NCBI GenBank assembly: GCA_030627285.1 | Contig: DAOUSJ010000009.1 | Span: 1-33,743 of the forward strand | Reading direction: 5' to 3' | Length of the DNA stretch: 33,743 nt | Origin: Methylococcaceae bacterium | Lineage (GTDB): Bacteria > Pseudomonadota > Gammaproteobacteria > Methylococcales > Methylomonadaceae | Shown: one piece after another, positions 10,370 to 19,887 of the stretch | How positions within the stretch are numbered: position 1 is the first letter of the stretch | How the letters are laid out: each line of letters opens with the position of its first letter | Program-made: the position numbers and the translations under genes | The notes under the pieces: model-generated | What the model was told of the DNA's origin: nothing | The model's database searches: none | What the model saw: the letters and a program-made list of their open reading frames with translations, nothing else

Positions 10370-10645
10370 TTATTTCATCATGTTTCTACGAAACATATTA
10401 TCTAACTTAGAATTAACTTCTTCAGAAGCTCTAGCAGCACGATTAGCAGCTGATTCAGCACTTGCAGCACGTGAAGCAGCATCATTAGCAGCATTTTTTG
10501 CAGCACTAGCATCGCTTTGTGCGCGAGAAACATCAGATTTCAAGGTATTAAGTTGACCTTGTAAATTTTCAATATCAGATGTTGTTGCACAACCAACTGC
10601 TAAACCAGCAGTTAAAATAAGTGTGGATAACTTCAATAATTTCAT
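10370..10645 (-). CDS. Lpp/OprI-like alanine-rich outer membrane lipoprotein
   Basis: The 91-residue protein has a lipoprotein signal peptide ending in AVGC (Cys19). After it comes an alanine- and serine-rich heptad region (SAAKNAAND, SRAASAESAAN) expected to form a trimeric coiled coil or alanine zipper, as in Lpp and OprI. The C-terminus is RRNMMK, so a terminal lysine is available for linkage to peptidoglycan, as in Braun lipoprotein. The family match rests on architecture and not on detailed sequence. A strong terminator follows, which suits an abundant protein. An L,D-transpeptidase, the enzyme class that makes this linkage, lies immediately upstream on the same strand. Confidence 0.85.
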   Translation of the reverse strand: MKLLKLSTLILTAGLAVGCATTSDIENLQGQLNTLKSDVSRAQSDASAAKNAANDAASRAASAESAANRAARASEEVNSKLDNMFRRNMMK

Positions 10646-10743
10646 AATTTTTAACCTTTAAGTATTAAATAGTAAGTTAAGGAGGAACTAAAAAAAATTA
10701 CAGCAATCTAATTCTGCCTGTTTTTATACTTTCTTTCCAAGTA

Positions 10744-11613
10744 TTATTGTACTTTAACTTGCATCCCTTGGCGAATCCAACGATCTAATGCATCAATTTG
10801 TTTGTTAGTTACAGCAACACAACCATGAGTCCAATTCATTTCTTGGTGAATTATTTTATTTGCACGACCTAAGCCATGTAAACCAATTCTTCCGCCTAAA
10901 GATGTATGTTGTGGTGGAATCCTATTTCTTTGATGCGCGTCAATAATAGTTTGATAATCATACTGATTAATTAATTTTTTTTCTAAGGCTGTTTTCGCAT
11001 TTTCCACCGAAGGATAAGTAAAACCGTAAAAAATTCTAAATGGACTTTTACGATTAATCCAACCAATTTTGTACATTCCAATGGGAGTTACATTGTCTCC
11101 GCGTTTATTTTTAAAGCCAGCACCATTTCTGCCAATCGCGATGCCATCAAAAATAGCTAAAATATTATTACCTTGTTTAACTTCCAAGCGTTTAGTTTTA
11201 GTGTCAATTAATAACCATCTACCTTTGGGATTATTTGCGGATAAAGATTTGACTAATTTTTGATTAAGATATTCAGGTTGAGTAACAGTTTCTAGCTCAA
11301 GTTGCGGAACTTGGACTGAATATTCAGTATTTGTATTTAATCTAGGAGTTGCTAAAATTTCTGATTTAGGAGCAAAATTTTCTGAGAATTCTTCTTCTTT
11401 AGTAGTTTCAATTAATTTCTCCTGTATAGATTCCTGCATCGGTTCAGGCATTGGAACTATAGGAACTAGATCATCAGGCATAGGTTCTTCAGCTACAAAG
11501 CCCATTTCATAAAATAACTCTTCTGCCTGTAATGTATTAAAAACTCCTGCAAATAGCAGATAACAGAAAAAGATTACATAGGAAGTTTTCAAGAATAAAT
11601 AGTGTCGTAACAT
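10744..11613 (-). CDS. L,D-transpeptidase (YkuD domain), exported
   Basis: These enzymes form meso-DAP cross-links in peptidoglycan or attach lipoproteins to it. The 289 residues start with a hydrophobic export signal (about 10-28, ending LQAEE). An acidic, proline- and glutamate-rich linker to about residue 125 follows, then the YkuD catalytic domain starting GRWLLIDTKTKRLEV. His246, and His263-Gly-Cys265 within THGCVAV, give the conserved H...(S/T)HGC active site. The Lpp-like gene lies 98 bases downstream on the same strand, so lipoprotein tethering is a natural guess. Which of the two reactions it performs cannot be decided from sequence alone. Confidence 0.9.
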   Translation of the reverse strand: MLRHYLFLKTSYVIFFCYLLFAGVFNTLQAEELFYEMGFVAEEPMPDDLVPIVPMPEPMQESIQEKLIETTKEEEFSENFAPKSEILATPRLNTNTEYSVQVPQLELETVTQPEYLNQKLVKSLSANNPKGRWLLIDTKTKRLEVKQGNNILAIFDGIAIGRNGAGFKNKRGDNVTPIGMYKIGWINRKSPFRIFYGFTYPSVENAKTALEKKLINQYDYQTIIDAHQRNRIPPQHTSLGGRIGLHGLGRANKIIHQEMNWTHGCVAVTNKQIDALDRWIRQGMQVKVQ

Positions 11614-11703
11614 AAATAATCTACAATTGATTGAAAAATTAGTGTAATTTACAGCATTTGTAATGCTTAGACATTTTAATTGCGCATTATAGCACTATCA
11701 TAA

Positions 11704-13368
<1,665 letters not shown>

Positions 13369-13385
13369 TTTATTGTAAAAAACTT

Positions 13386-14765
13386 ATGAGCCAACTTAAA
13401 AATATTACTCATTGTCCACATTGTGGGCAGCAAATTGATGTGAATAATCTTCTGCATCAGCAAATTGAATCTGAATTGCATCAACACCATCAACAGCAGT
13501 TGGCTCAGCAAGCAACAGAATATCAACAGCAACAACAGTCGTTAAGCCAGCAATTACGTCAACAAATTGAGTCCGAACAAGCAGCACAATTCAATATTTT
13601 GCAACAAGAATTGCAGGCTAAATCTCAGCAGTTGCAAGAATTTAATCAAGCTAAAGTTACTATTACTCGTTTACAACGGGAGCAAGAAGAACAAAAAGCT
13701 AAAATTACTGCAGAATTTGCGCAACGTTTTAATAAACGCTTACAAGCTGAACAAGATAGTTTACGGGTGCAAATTAGACAGCAGATGCAGACTGAACAAG
13801 CGGTGCAATTGAATACTTTGCAACAAGAATTGCAGGCTAAATCGCAGCAGTTACAAGGATTTAATCAGGCAAAGGCGGAAATTGAAGGTTTGAAACGGCA
13901 ACAAACTGAATTACGTACTCAAATTATGTGGGAGCAGGAACAAAAATTTTCGCAACAATTAGTTGCTGAACGTTTAAAAATTCAACAACAAATAGAAGAG
14001 CAAGCCGAATTTAAACTTTTGGAATTGCAAAAAAAATTGGATGATTCGACTAATTTAGCTGCGGAAATGCAGCGTAAAGCAGAACAAGGTTCGGTGCAAA
14101 TTCAGGGTGAGGTGCAAGAATTAGCTATTGAAGACTGGTTGCAGGCTAATTTTCCTTTGGATCAGATTGTGGAAATTAAGAAAGGTGCGCGTGGAGCTGA
14201 TTGTTTGCAAACTGTACATACTAATATTGGGCAAGTATGTGGAAGTATTTATTATGAAAGTAAACGTACTAAAGAGTTTCAGGCTAGTTGGATTGAAAAA
14301 TTTAAGGCAGATATTCGGGAAAAAAATGCTGCTATTGGAGTTTTAGTAACAGCTTCTATGCCTACAGATATGCAGAGAATGGGACAAAAAGATGGTGTTT
14401 GGATTTGTTCTTTTGCGGAATTTAAGGGCTTGTCGGCGGTCTTGCGTGAATCAGTGATTAATGTAGCTATGGCAAGTGCTAGCCAAGAAAATAAGGGTGA
14501 TAAAATGGTGATGTTATATGATTATTTAACCCAAAATGAGTTTAAATTGCAGATTGAAGCAATTGTAGAGGGCTTTAGTCAGATGCAAACTGATTTAGAG
14601 GCTGAAAAACGTGCGATGGCAAGGATTTGGAAACAACGTGAAAAACAATTACATAAAGTATTGTTGAATACTATACAGATGCATGGTGCTATTAAAGGGA
14701 TTGCTGGTAATGCAGTTGCTTCAGTGGCTTTGCTGGAATTAGGTAATAATTTAGAGGATAGCTAA
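13386..14765 (+). CDS. DUF2130 family coiled-coil protein with internal duplication
   Basis: The 459-residue product belongs to the DUF2130 (COG4487) family, whose role is not established. It begins with a single CPHC pair (Cys10/Cys13), a half zinc ribbon. A long glutamine-rich coiled coil follows to about residue 235. The C-terminal domain reads EDWLQANFP, EIKKGARGADC and GSIYYESKRTKEF; the Asp ... Glu-x-Lys arrangement resembles a PD-(D/E)xK nuclease core, which is inference. Within the coiled coil a unit of 73 residues is repeated in tandem: LQQELQAKSQQLQ begins at residues 72 and 145. It ends 2 bases before lpxA. Confidence 0.85.
   Translation: MSQLKNITHCPHCGQQIDVNNLLHQQIESELHQHHQQQLAQQATEYQQQQQSLSQQLRQQIESEQAAQFNILQQELQAKSQQLQEFNQAKVTITRLQREQEEQKAKITAEFAQRFNKRLQAEQDSLRVQIRQQMQTEQAVQLNTLQQELQAKSQQLQGFNQAKAEIEGLKRQQTELRTQIMWEQEQKFSQQLVAERLKIQQQIEEQAEFKLLELQKKLDDSTNLAAEMQRKAEQGSVQIQGEVQELAIEDWLQANFPLDQIVEIKKGARGADCLQTVHTNIGQVCGSIYYESKRTKEFQASWIEKFKADIREKNAAIGVLVTASMPTDMQRMGQKDGVWICSFAEFKGLSAVLRESVINVAMASASQENKGDKMVMLYDYLTQNEFKLQIEAIVEGFSQMQTDLEAEKRAMARIWKQREKQLHKVLLNTIQMHGAIKGIAGNAVASVALLELGNNLEDS
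13554..13992 (+). repeat. Two tandem 219-base units inside the DUF2130 gene
   Basis: Near-identical stretches beginning TTGCAACAAGAATTGCAGGC occur at 13599 and 13818, exactly 219 bases (73 codons) apart. Flanking codons also match (CAGCAGTTRCAAG, TTTAATCA). The match is strongest over about 60 bases and fades on both sides, as expected for an older in-frame duplication. Outer limits are approximate. Confidence 0.8.
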
Positions 14766-14767
14766 TT

Positions 14768-15535
14768 ATGCAAACATTTATTCATCCAACAGCAGTAGTT
14801 TCTGCGCAAGCTAAATTAGCTGAAGGGGTCACTGTTGATGCTTTTGCGGTAATTTCAGAGCATGTGGAAATTGGTGTGGGTTGTAAAATTGGCGCGCATG
14901 CGGTGATTCAAAATTATGTCAAAATGGGTGCTAATAATGTTGTACATCCGCAGGTAGTTTTAGGAGGAATTCCGCAAGATATAAGTTTTCAAACACAAAC
15001 TGTATCATGGTTGGAAATTGGAGCTAATAATGTCTTTCGGGAAGGATTTACTGCACATCGAGCAACTTTAGAATCTGCTGCAACTGTGATTGGAGACAAT
15101 AATTATTTTATGAATAATAGTCATGTAGCCCATGATTGTAGCATTGGAAATCAAACTATTTTTGCGAATAATGTAGCTATTGGTGGTTTTGTAGAAATTG
15201 GCGATAGTGTGTTTTTAGGTGGGGCAGTGGTTGTGCATCAGTTTTGCCGTATTGGATCTTATGCAATTGTGCAAGGGACTACCGGCTTAAATAAAGATGT
15301 AATTCCATTTATGTTGATTGCTGGTTATCCTGCAAAACATTATCGTTTGAATAGTGTAGGTTTAAAACGGGCGGGGATTAAAGGCAATAATTACAAGCTT
15401 TTATCAGCAGCATTAAGATTATTGCGTACTGGGAAAAATTTAGATGAGTTAGAAACAACTAGTGAATTAGAATATTTAAAAACTTGGTTGTCAGTAAAAT
15501 CTAAGCGTGGTGTGCATGGATTTGTAACTGTGTAG
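14768..15535 (+). CDS. lpxA: Acyl-ACP--UDP-N-acetylglucosamine O-acyltransferase
   Basis: LpxA performs the first step of lipid A synthesis, moving a hydroxyacyl chain from ACP to UDP-GlcNAc in the cytosol. The 255 residues show the left-handed beta-helix hexapeptide repeats. They also show the active-site segment HVAHDCSIGN (His119 and His122, matching His122 and His125 of the E. coli enzyme), VVHQFCRIGS and the C-terminal VGLKRAGI. It is away from the common lpxD-fabZ-lpxA-lpxB cluster and follows a DUF2130 gene by 2 bases. A second, cluster-encoded LpxA could therefore exist elsewhere. Some positions differ from the E. coli type (GIPQDISFQ, REGFTAHRAT). Confidence 0.92.
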   Translation: MQTFIHPTAVVSAQAKLAEGVTVDAFAVISEHVEIGVGCKIGAHAVIQNYVKMGANNVVHPQVVLGGIPQDISFQTQTVSWLEIGANNVFREGFTAHRATLESAATVIGDNNYFMNNSHVAHDCSIGNQTIFANNVAIGGFVEIGDSVFLGGAVVVHQFCRIGSYAIVQGTTGLNKDVIPFMLIAGYPAKHYRLNSVGLKRAGIKGNNYKLLSAALRLLRTGKNLDELETTSELEYLKTWLSVKSKRGVHGFVTV

Positions 15536-15548
15536 ATATTTAGTAAGG

Positions 15549-15582
15549 GTCGGGTTAGGTGAGTGAATTTACCTAACCCGAC
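15549..15582. other. Perfect 12-bp hairpin between convergent genes
   Basis: GTCGGGTTAGGT and its exact reverse complement ACCTAACCCGAC flank a ten-base AT-rich loop. It lies 13 bases after the lpxA stop and 21 bases before the end of the next gene. Neither strand has a T run after it, so it is not a classic intrinsic terminator. It could stabilise mRNA ends or slow polymerase between the convergent genes. Confidence 0.7.
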
Positions 15583-15603
15583 TTACATACTGATTCTTAA
15601 AAT

Positions 15604-16008
15604 TTAGAATGCAGCATGTTTAATTTGTACTTCTTTGAAGATTTCTACAACTTTAGTTAATAGCTCAACTGCTTCATCTTTCTTGCCTTTTTTGAAAGCT
15701 GAGCGTCCTTTGGCTAATCTTTCACTTGCTTTACTACGTAATCTATCTACGATATTACTTTCAATGAGTTTTGAAGACTGTTTAGTTTCTTTCATTAATG
15801 CTAAGATTTCATCTTTAGACATTTCACCAGCTATAACAGCTGCTAAAGTTTTTTCAGATAATTCAATAGTTTTTGCAATAGTAATAGTAACTTCTTCAGC
15901 AGTAGCTTTTTCTATTTTGCCAGCTGCAATTGCAGGAGTAACTGAAATTGCAGAAATTGAAACTGCCGCAATAGAAATTGCAAGTAATAATTTTTTTAAT
16001 AAACCCAT
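15604..16008 (-). CDS. Small exported helical protein, unknown function
   Basis: The 134-residue product has a clear signal peptide (MGLLKKLLLA start, cleavage likely after AIA near residue 28). The mature part is charged and fully helical in character, with no cysteine. Its C-terminal half (RLAKGRSAFKKGKKDEAVELL) resembles a single tetratricopeptide-like hairpin. A periplasmic location is expected. I do not recognise a named family. Confidence 0.75.
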   Translation of the reverse strand: MGLLKKLLLAISIAAVSISAISVTPAIAAGKIEKATAEEVTITIAKTIELSEKTLAAVIAGEMSKDEILALMKETKQSSKLIESNIVDRLRSKASERLAKGRSAFKKGKKDEAVELLTKVVEIFKEVQIKHAAF

Positions 16009-16106
16009 GAGTTAATTAGCCCTTTAATCTAATAATTGAGTGTGTTATGTATATAAAATATATACGGAATGCATTGTAGCATAGCAAATTAAAATTTTTG
16101 GCTAAT

Positions 16107-16474
16107 TTAGAAAAAACCTAGGGGATTAGTCGCATAACTGGTAATAATATTTTTAGTTTGTTGATAATGATTTAGCATAATTTTATGCGTTTCACGTCCA
16201 ATTCCAGATTTTTTATAACCCCCAAAAGCTGCATGAGCTAGATATTGATGATAACAATTAGTCCATACACGTCCAGCTTCAAGACTACGAGCAATAACTT
16301 TAGCAATAAAAGTTTCGTAAATAGATTCTTGAATTAATAGACGTGAGGGACAAGTGCAAACTTTTCCTTGATTAAAAAATACTAATACTGCTCCTTCAAT
16401 ACATTTACTAACAAATTTATTCTAGATTTAAAATTTACTTGCGCATTTTCAGTATTAGGATTTGCATAAAGCAT
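16107..16474 (-). pseudogene. Remnant of an ExaC/AldA-type NAD-dependent aldehyde dehydrogenase
   Basis: On the minus strand the ATG at 16474 opens [18 protein letters not shown], the usual N-terminus of this family. After a large deletion and frameshift (near 16424) the catalytic segment appears: [20 protein letters not shown], with the nucleophile cysteine region, then [12 protein letters not shown] second deletion joins this straight to the C-terminus: [20 protein letters not shown], then [10 protein letters not shown] and NPLGFF before the stop at 16107. About 120 of roughly 500 codons remain. Family members oxidise acetaldehyde and similar aldehydes, often in quinoprotein alcohol oxidation. 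The gene cannot make a working enzyme. Confidence 0.9.
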
Positions 16475-16523
16475 AGTTTTTCTCGTTATTTTAGTGGTCA
16501 GATAAATAATTTGGATTTCAAAA

Positions 16524-16552
16524 TCGAACAATTACTATTCGCATTGTATAAT
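16524..16552 (+). promoter_or_regulatory. Candidate promoter of metF
   Basis: A perfect TATAAT at 16547-16552 follows a weak -35 (TCGAAC, 16524-16529) at 17 bases. It lies 35 bases before the metF ATG. No MetJ or riboswitch-like element was recognised. Confidence 0.45.
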
Positions 16553-16587
16553 TAACCAATTAGTTCAGTCATTATCTTTAAAATATT

Positions 16588-17445
16588 ATGTCATCACAAA
16601 CAAATAGTGCGCCGTTAATTAGTTTTGAATTTTTTCCACCTAAAAGTGCAGAAGCAGCAACCAAGTTAGCTTTAGTGCATAAAAAATTAGCACATTTAAA
16701 TCCTGATTTTTTTTCGGTGACTTTCGGTGCAGGAGGTTCAACTAGAGATAAAACTTATGAAGCGGTATTACAAATTCAAGCTACTGGGATTGCAGCCGCG
16801 CCGCATTTGTCTTGTGTGGCTTCTACGCAAACTAATATTCGTGATATTTTAACTGCATACAAAAATCATGGTGTGACTAAAATTGTTGCATTACGTGGGG
16901 ATTTACCTTCTGGCATGATGTCTGCTGGAGAATTTAGATATGCTAATGAGTTAGTTGAATTTATTCGTCAAGAAACTGGCGATTTATTTGAAATTCATGT
17001 GGCAGCATATCCAGAAGTACATCCACAGGCACAGAATGCGCAGGTAGATTTTGCAAATTTTCAGCGTAAAGTTGTTGCAGGTGCGGATGCGGTGATTACG
17101 CAATATTTTTACAATATTGAAAGTTATTGGAAATTTTTAGATGATTGTCAAAGTGCGCAAATTGAGATTCCAATTGTGCCTGGAATTATGCCAATTACTA
17201 ATTACACCCAATTATTTAGATTTTCGGAAATGTGTGGTGCAGATATTCCTAGATGGATGCGCAAACGTTTGGAAAGTTTTGGCGATGATAAGGCTTCAAT
17301 TTGTGCTTTTGGTGAAGAAGTGGTGAGTAAGTTATGCCAACAGTTATTAGATCAAGGTGCGCCAGGATTACATTTTTATACTATGAATCAATCGGTACCT
17401 ACTTTGAAAATTTTACAGAATGTAAATCTTTCTAAACCAGTTTAA
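16588..17445 (+). CDS. metF: 5,10-methylenetetrahydrofolate reductase
   Basis: MetF is an FAD enzyme that reduces methylene-THF to methyl-THF for methionine synthesis. The 285 residues match the bacterial family length. Typical segments are SFEFFPPKS at the start, FFSVTFGAGGSTRD, the substrate-binding ALRGDLP, ITQYFYN, VPGIMPI and the C-terminal GLHFYTMNQS. It heads a plus-strand run of closely spaced genes; the lipoprotein hydrolase follows at 14 bases. Confidence 0.96.
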   Translation: MSSQTNSAPLISFEFFPPKSAEAATKLALVHKKLAHLNPDFFSVTFGAGGSTRDKTYEAVLQIQATGIAAAPHLSCVASTQTNIRDILTAYKNHGVTKIVALRGDLPSGMMSAGEFRYANELVEFIRQETGDLFEIHVAAYPEVHPQAQNAQVDFANFQRKVVAGADAVITQYFYNIESYWKFLDDCQSAQIEIPIVPGIMPITNYTQLFRFSEMCGADIPRWMRKRLESFGDDKASICAFGEEVVSKLCQQLLDQGAPGLHFYTMNQSVPTLKILQNVNLSKPV

Positions 17446-17459
17446 GTAACCTTAATATT

Positions 17460-18275
17460 ATGCACCTTAAGCACTTTATAATTGCTTGTTTGGCTATGGG
17501 TTTAGTGGCTTGTGCTACTCCCGCAGAAAATTTTCAGGTTTCTGCATTAGAATATGGGTTTCAAGAGCAAGTAATTTCAGGAAATAAGTTTAACCATAAA
17601 ATTTACAGTAATACTTTGGCACGTTCAGATTCGACTGAAATTTTGCATGTATATTTGGATGGTGATGGTAGTCCATGGCGAAATCAATATAGTGTAGCCA
17701 CTGATCCTACTGCGCGCAATCCATTAATATTAGCTTTGATGCAGCAAGATTCACATGCGGGCATTTTATTGGGACGACCTTGTTATTATGGGTTAAATCA
17801 TGATCTTGGTTGCAATGAAAGTTTATGGACTGAAAAACGTTATGCGGCAATAATTGTTGCGAGTATGCAAGCAGCTTTGCAACATTGGTTAACTCAGCAT
17901 TCAGCTGCCAAAATAGTTTTAATTGGCTATAGTGGTGGTGGAACTTTGGCGGCATTAATGGCACAAACATTTAGACCTTTACAAGCAGTGGTGACTTTTG
18001 CAGCTAATTTAGATGTAGATGCTTGGAGTTTGTATCATGAATATACAGTGTTATCTGAGTCTTTAAATCCTATGCGGCAACCAATTTTAGCATCAGAAAT
18101 TCAGCAATTACATGTGGCAGGTGCAATAGATAATAATGTACCTGAATTTATTATTCAAAATTATGCTAGTAAACAACCACATGCGCAATTTATTAGTTAT
18201 CCGCAAGTGGATCATTTTTGTTGTTGGGTTGAGAAGTGGTCAGAAATTTTAACTAAAATAGAAACTCTGCATTAA
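17460..18275 (+). CDS. Alpha/beta-hydrolase lipoprotein
   Basis: The 271-residue product has a lipoprotein signal (lipobox LVAC, Cys18) and an alpha/beta-hydrolase fold. The nucleophile elbow is IGYSGGG, followed by an Asp candidate in GAIDNNVPE and a His in VDHFCCW. An early segment VYLDGDGSPW would form the oxyanion region. The substrate is not known; it is probably an ester or amide handled in the periplasm. It lies between metF and nagZ in the same direction. NagZ being a wall-recycling enzyme hints at, but does not show, an envelope role. Confidence 0.8.
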   Translation: MHLKHFIIACLAMGLVACATPAENFQVSALEYGFQEQVISGNKFNHKIYSNTLARSDSTEILHVYLDGDGSPWRNQYSVATDPTARNPLILALMQQDSHAGILLGRPCYYGLNHDLGCNESLWTEKRYAAIIVASMQAALQHWLTQHSAAKIVLIGYSGGGTLAALMAQTFRPLQAVVTFAANLDVDAWSLYHEYTVLSESLNPMRQPILASEIQQLHVAGAIDNNVPEFIIQNYASKQPHAQFISYPQVDHFCCWVEKWSEILTKIETLH

Positions 18276-18329
18276 TTTAATTAAGACTTTATAATTGCCT
18301 TTTTGCCGGTAATTATTTTTATAGTATAT

Positions 18330-19346
18330 ATGACCAAAAAACTTGCGCTAGGTTCTGTGATGATGGATATTGCAGGAACTAGCTTAACTGCATTAGAAAA
18401 AGAAAAAATTCAACATCCAAACACTGGAGCAGTGATTTTATTTGCGCGTAATTATCAGGATCTTGCGCAAATTAAGAGCTTAATTACTGCAATTAGACAG
18501 GCGCGCAATGGCGACATTTTAATTGCGGTAGATCAAGAAGGTGGCAGAGTCCAACGCTTTCAACAAGGTTTTACTCGGTTGCCAGCTGCTAGTGCTTATC
18601 TTGATAAACCTGAATTAGCTAATAATGCAGGTTGGTTAATGGCAGCAGAATTATTATCCGTGGGCGTGGATTTTAGTTTTGCGCCAGTATTAGATGTTGA
18701 TATTGGCGTGAGTGAGATTATTGGTGATCGGGCTTTTTCAAATAATCCGCATGAAGTGAGTAAGTTAGCATTGGAATTTCAACAAGGTATGCGTGCTGCT
18801 GGCATGGCAGCGACGGGTAAACATTTTCCTGGACATGGTGCTGTAGCTTTAGATTCACATCTGGATTTACCAATTGATAAGCGCGTTTTAGCTGAAATTA
18901 GGGCGCAAGATTTAATTCCATTTCAAAATTTAATTGCCGCTGGTTTAGAGGCGATTATGCCAGCACATATTGTATATTCTGAAGTTGATCCTTTGCCAGC
19001 AGGATTTTCTAAATTTTGGTTGCAACAAATTTTACGCACTGAATTAAATTTTCAAGGCGTAATTTTTAGTGATGATTTGAGTATGAAAGGTGCAGCAATA
19101 ATTGGAGATTTTCCGCAACGCGCTCAAACAGCTTTAAATGCAGGTTGTGATATGGTGTTGGTGTGTAATAATCCTACAGCTGCTAGTGAGGTTTTGGATG
19201 CAATTCCAATTCTTCCTAGAGCTGACATTGCCACACGTTTAACTACTATGTTAGCTAAGCCTGAGTTAAAAGCTCCAGAATTATTCACATCTAAACGTTG
19301 GCAGCAAACAGTGCAACAATTACAGGAGCTAATTAATGTTAACTGA
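18330..19346 (+). CDS. nagZ: Beta-N-acetylhexosaminidase, peptidoglycan recycling
   Basis: NagZ removes GlcNAc from anhydro-muropeptides in the cytosol. The ATG at 18330 gives 338 residues starting MTKKLALGSVMMDIAG, close to the 341 of the E. coli enzyme. A longer frame from TTG at 18303 would add nine unlikely residues. The GH3 signatures KHFPGHG (164-170, with the catalytic His loop) and SDDLSM (nucleophile Asp248) are intact. Its end overlaps hpt by 11 bases. Confidence 0.95.
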   Translation: MTKKLALGSVMMDIAGTSLTALEKEKIQHPNTGAVILFARNYQDLAQIKSLITAIRQARNGDILIAVDQEGGRVQRFQQGFTRLPAASAYLDKPELANNAGWLMAAELLSVGVDFSFAPVLDVDIGVSEIIGDRAFSNNPHEVSKLALEFQQGMRAAGMAATGKHFPGHGAVALDSHLDLPIDKRVLAEIRAQDLIPFQNLIAAGLEAIMPAHIVYSEVDPLPAGFSKFWLQQILRTELNFQGVIFSDDLSMKGAAIIGDFPQRAQTALNAGCDMVLVCNNPTAASEVLDAIPILPRADIATRLTTMLAKPELKAPELFTSKRWQQTVQQLQELINVN

Positions 19347-19887
19347 GATTAAAAAAGTTGAGCAAAAGGCTGAACTTTTATTTGGTAGTGCTGAGGTTGA
19401 GCGTGCAATTCAAACTATGGCAATGGATATTAGTACAGTTTTACATGAACGAAATCCATTGATCTTATGTGTTATGAATGGTGGGGTCGTAACTATGGGG
19501 AAATTACTCATGGGTTTGAATTTTCCCTGCACTGTGGATAGCATTAATGTTAGTCGTTATGGAGATCATACTCAAGGTGGGAATAAATTAAATTGGTTAT
19601 ATACTCCTGTTACAGATCTTGCTGGACGTACAATTTTGATTGTAGATGATGTTTTAGATTTTGGAATTACTATGGCTGCTATTCACGCATATTGTGTTAA
19701 TCAGGGTGCAGAAGATATTTATAGTGCAGTGTTAATTGATAAAAAAATTCCGCAAGTTAAAGCTATTCAAGCTGATTTTGTAGGTTTAGAAGCTGAAGAT
19801 AAATATTTATTTGGCTATGGTATGGATTATAAAGGTTATTTACGTAATGCAAACGGTATTTATGCTTGCCAAGAGGATTTAGGATGA
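19336..19887 (+). CDS. hpt: Hypoxanthine-guanine phosphoribosyltransferase
   Basis: Hpt makes IMP or GMP from hypoxanthine or guanine and PRPP. The 183 residues contain the PRPP-binding loop ILIVDDVLDFGIT (about 97-109) and the early VMNGGVV. A GGAG site lies inside the end of nagZ, 8 bases before the ATG. The stop overlaps the next gene as ATGA, so translational coupling is likely. Its neighbour would supply hypoxanthine (or a purine base), giving a two-step salvage unit. Confidence 0.92.
   Translation: MLTEIKKVEQKAELLFGSAEVERAIQTMAMDISTVLHERNPLILCVMNGGVVTMGKLLMGLNFPCTVDSINVSRYGDHTQGGNKLNWLYTPVTDLAGRTILIVDDVLDFGITMAAIHAYCVNQGAEDIYSAVLIDKKIPQVKAIQADFVGLEAEDKYLFGYGMDYKGYLRNANGIYACQEDLG

Noticed and set aside
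13405..14346. Several short frames on both strands within the DUF2130 gene
   Set aside because: They arise from the glutamine-rich repetitive codons and have no recognisable product.
15549..15582. Hairpin as an intrinsic terminator of lpxA
   Set aside because: No T run follows on either strand, so it is listed only as a hairpin.
15635..16015. A 126-codon plus-strand frame
   Set aside because: It is the antisense of the exported helical protein, which has a convincing signal peptide; the plus frame has no ribosome site or family pattern.
18303..18329. TTG start for nagZ nine codons upstream
   Set aside because: The ATG at 18330 begins exactly where the NagZ family begins; the added residues are hydrophobic and unlike the family.
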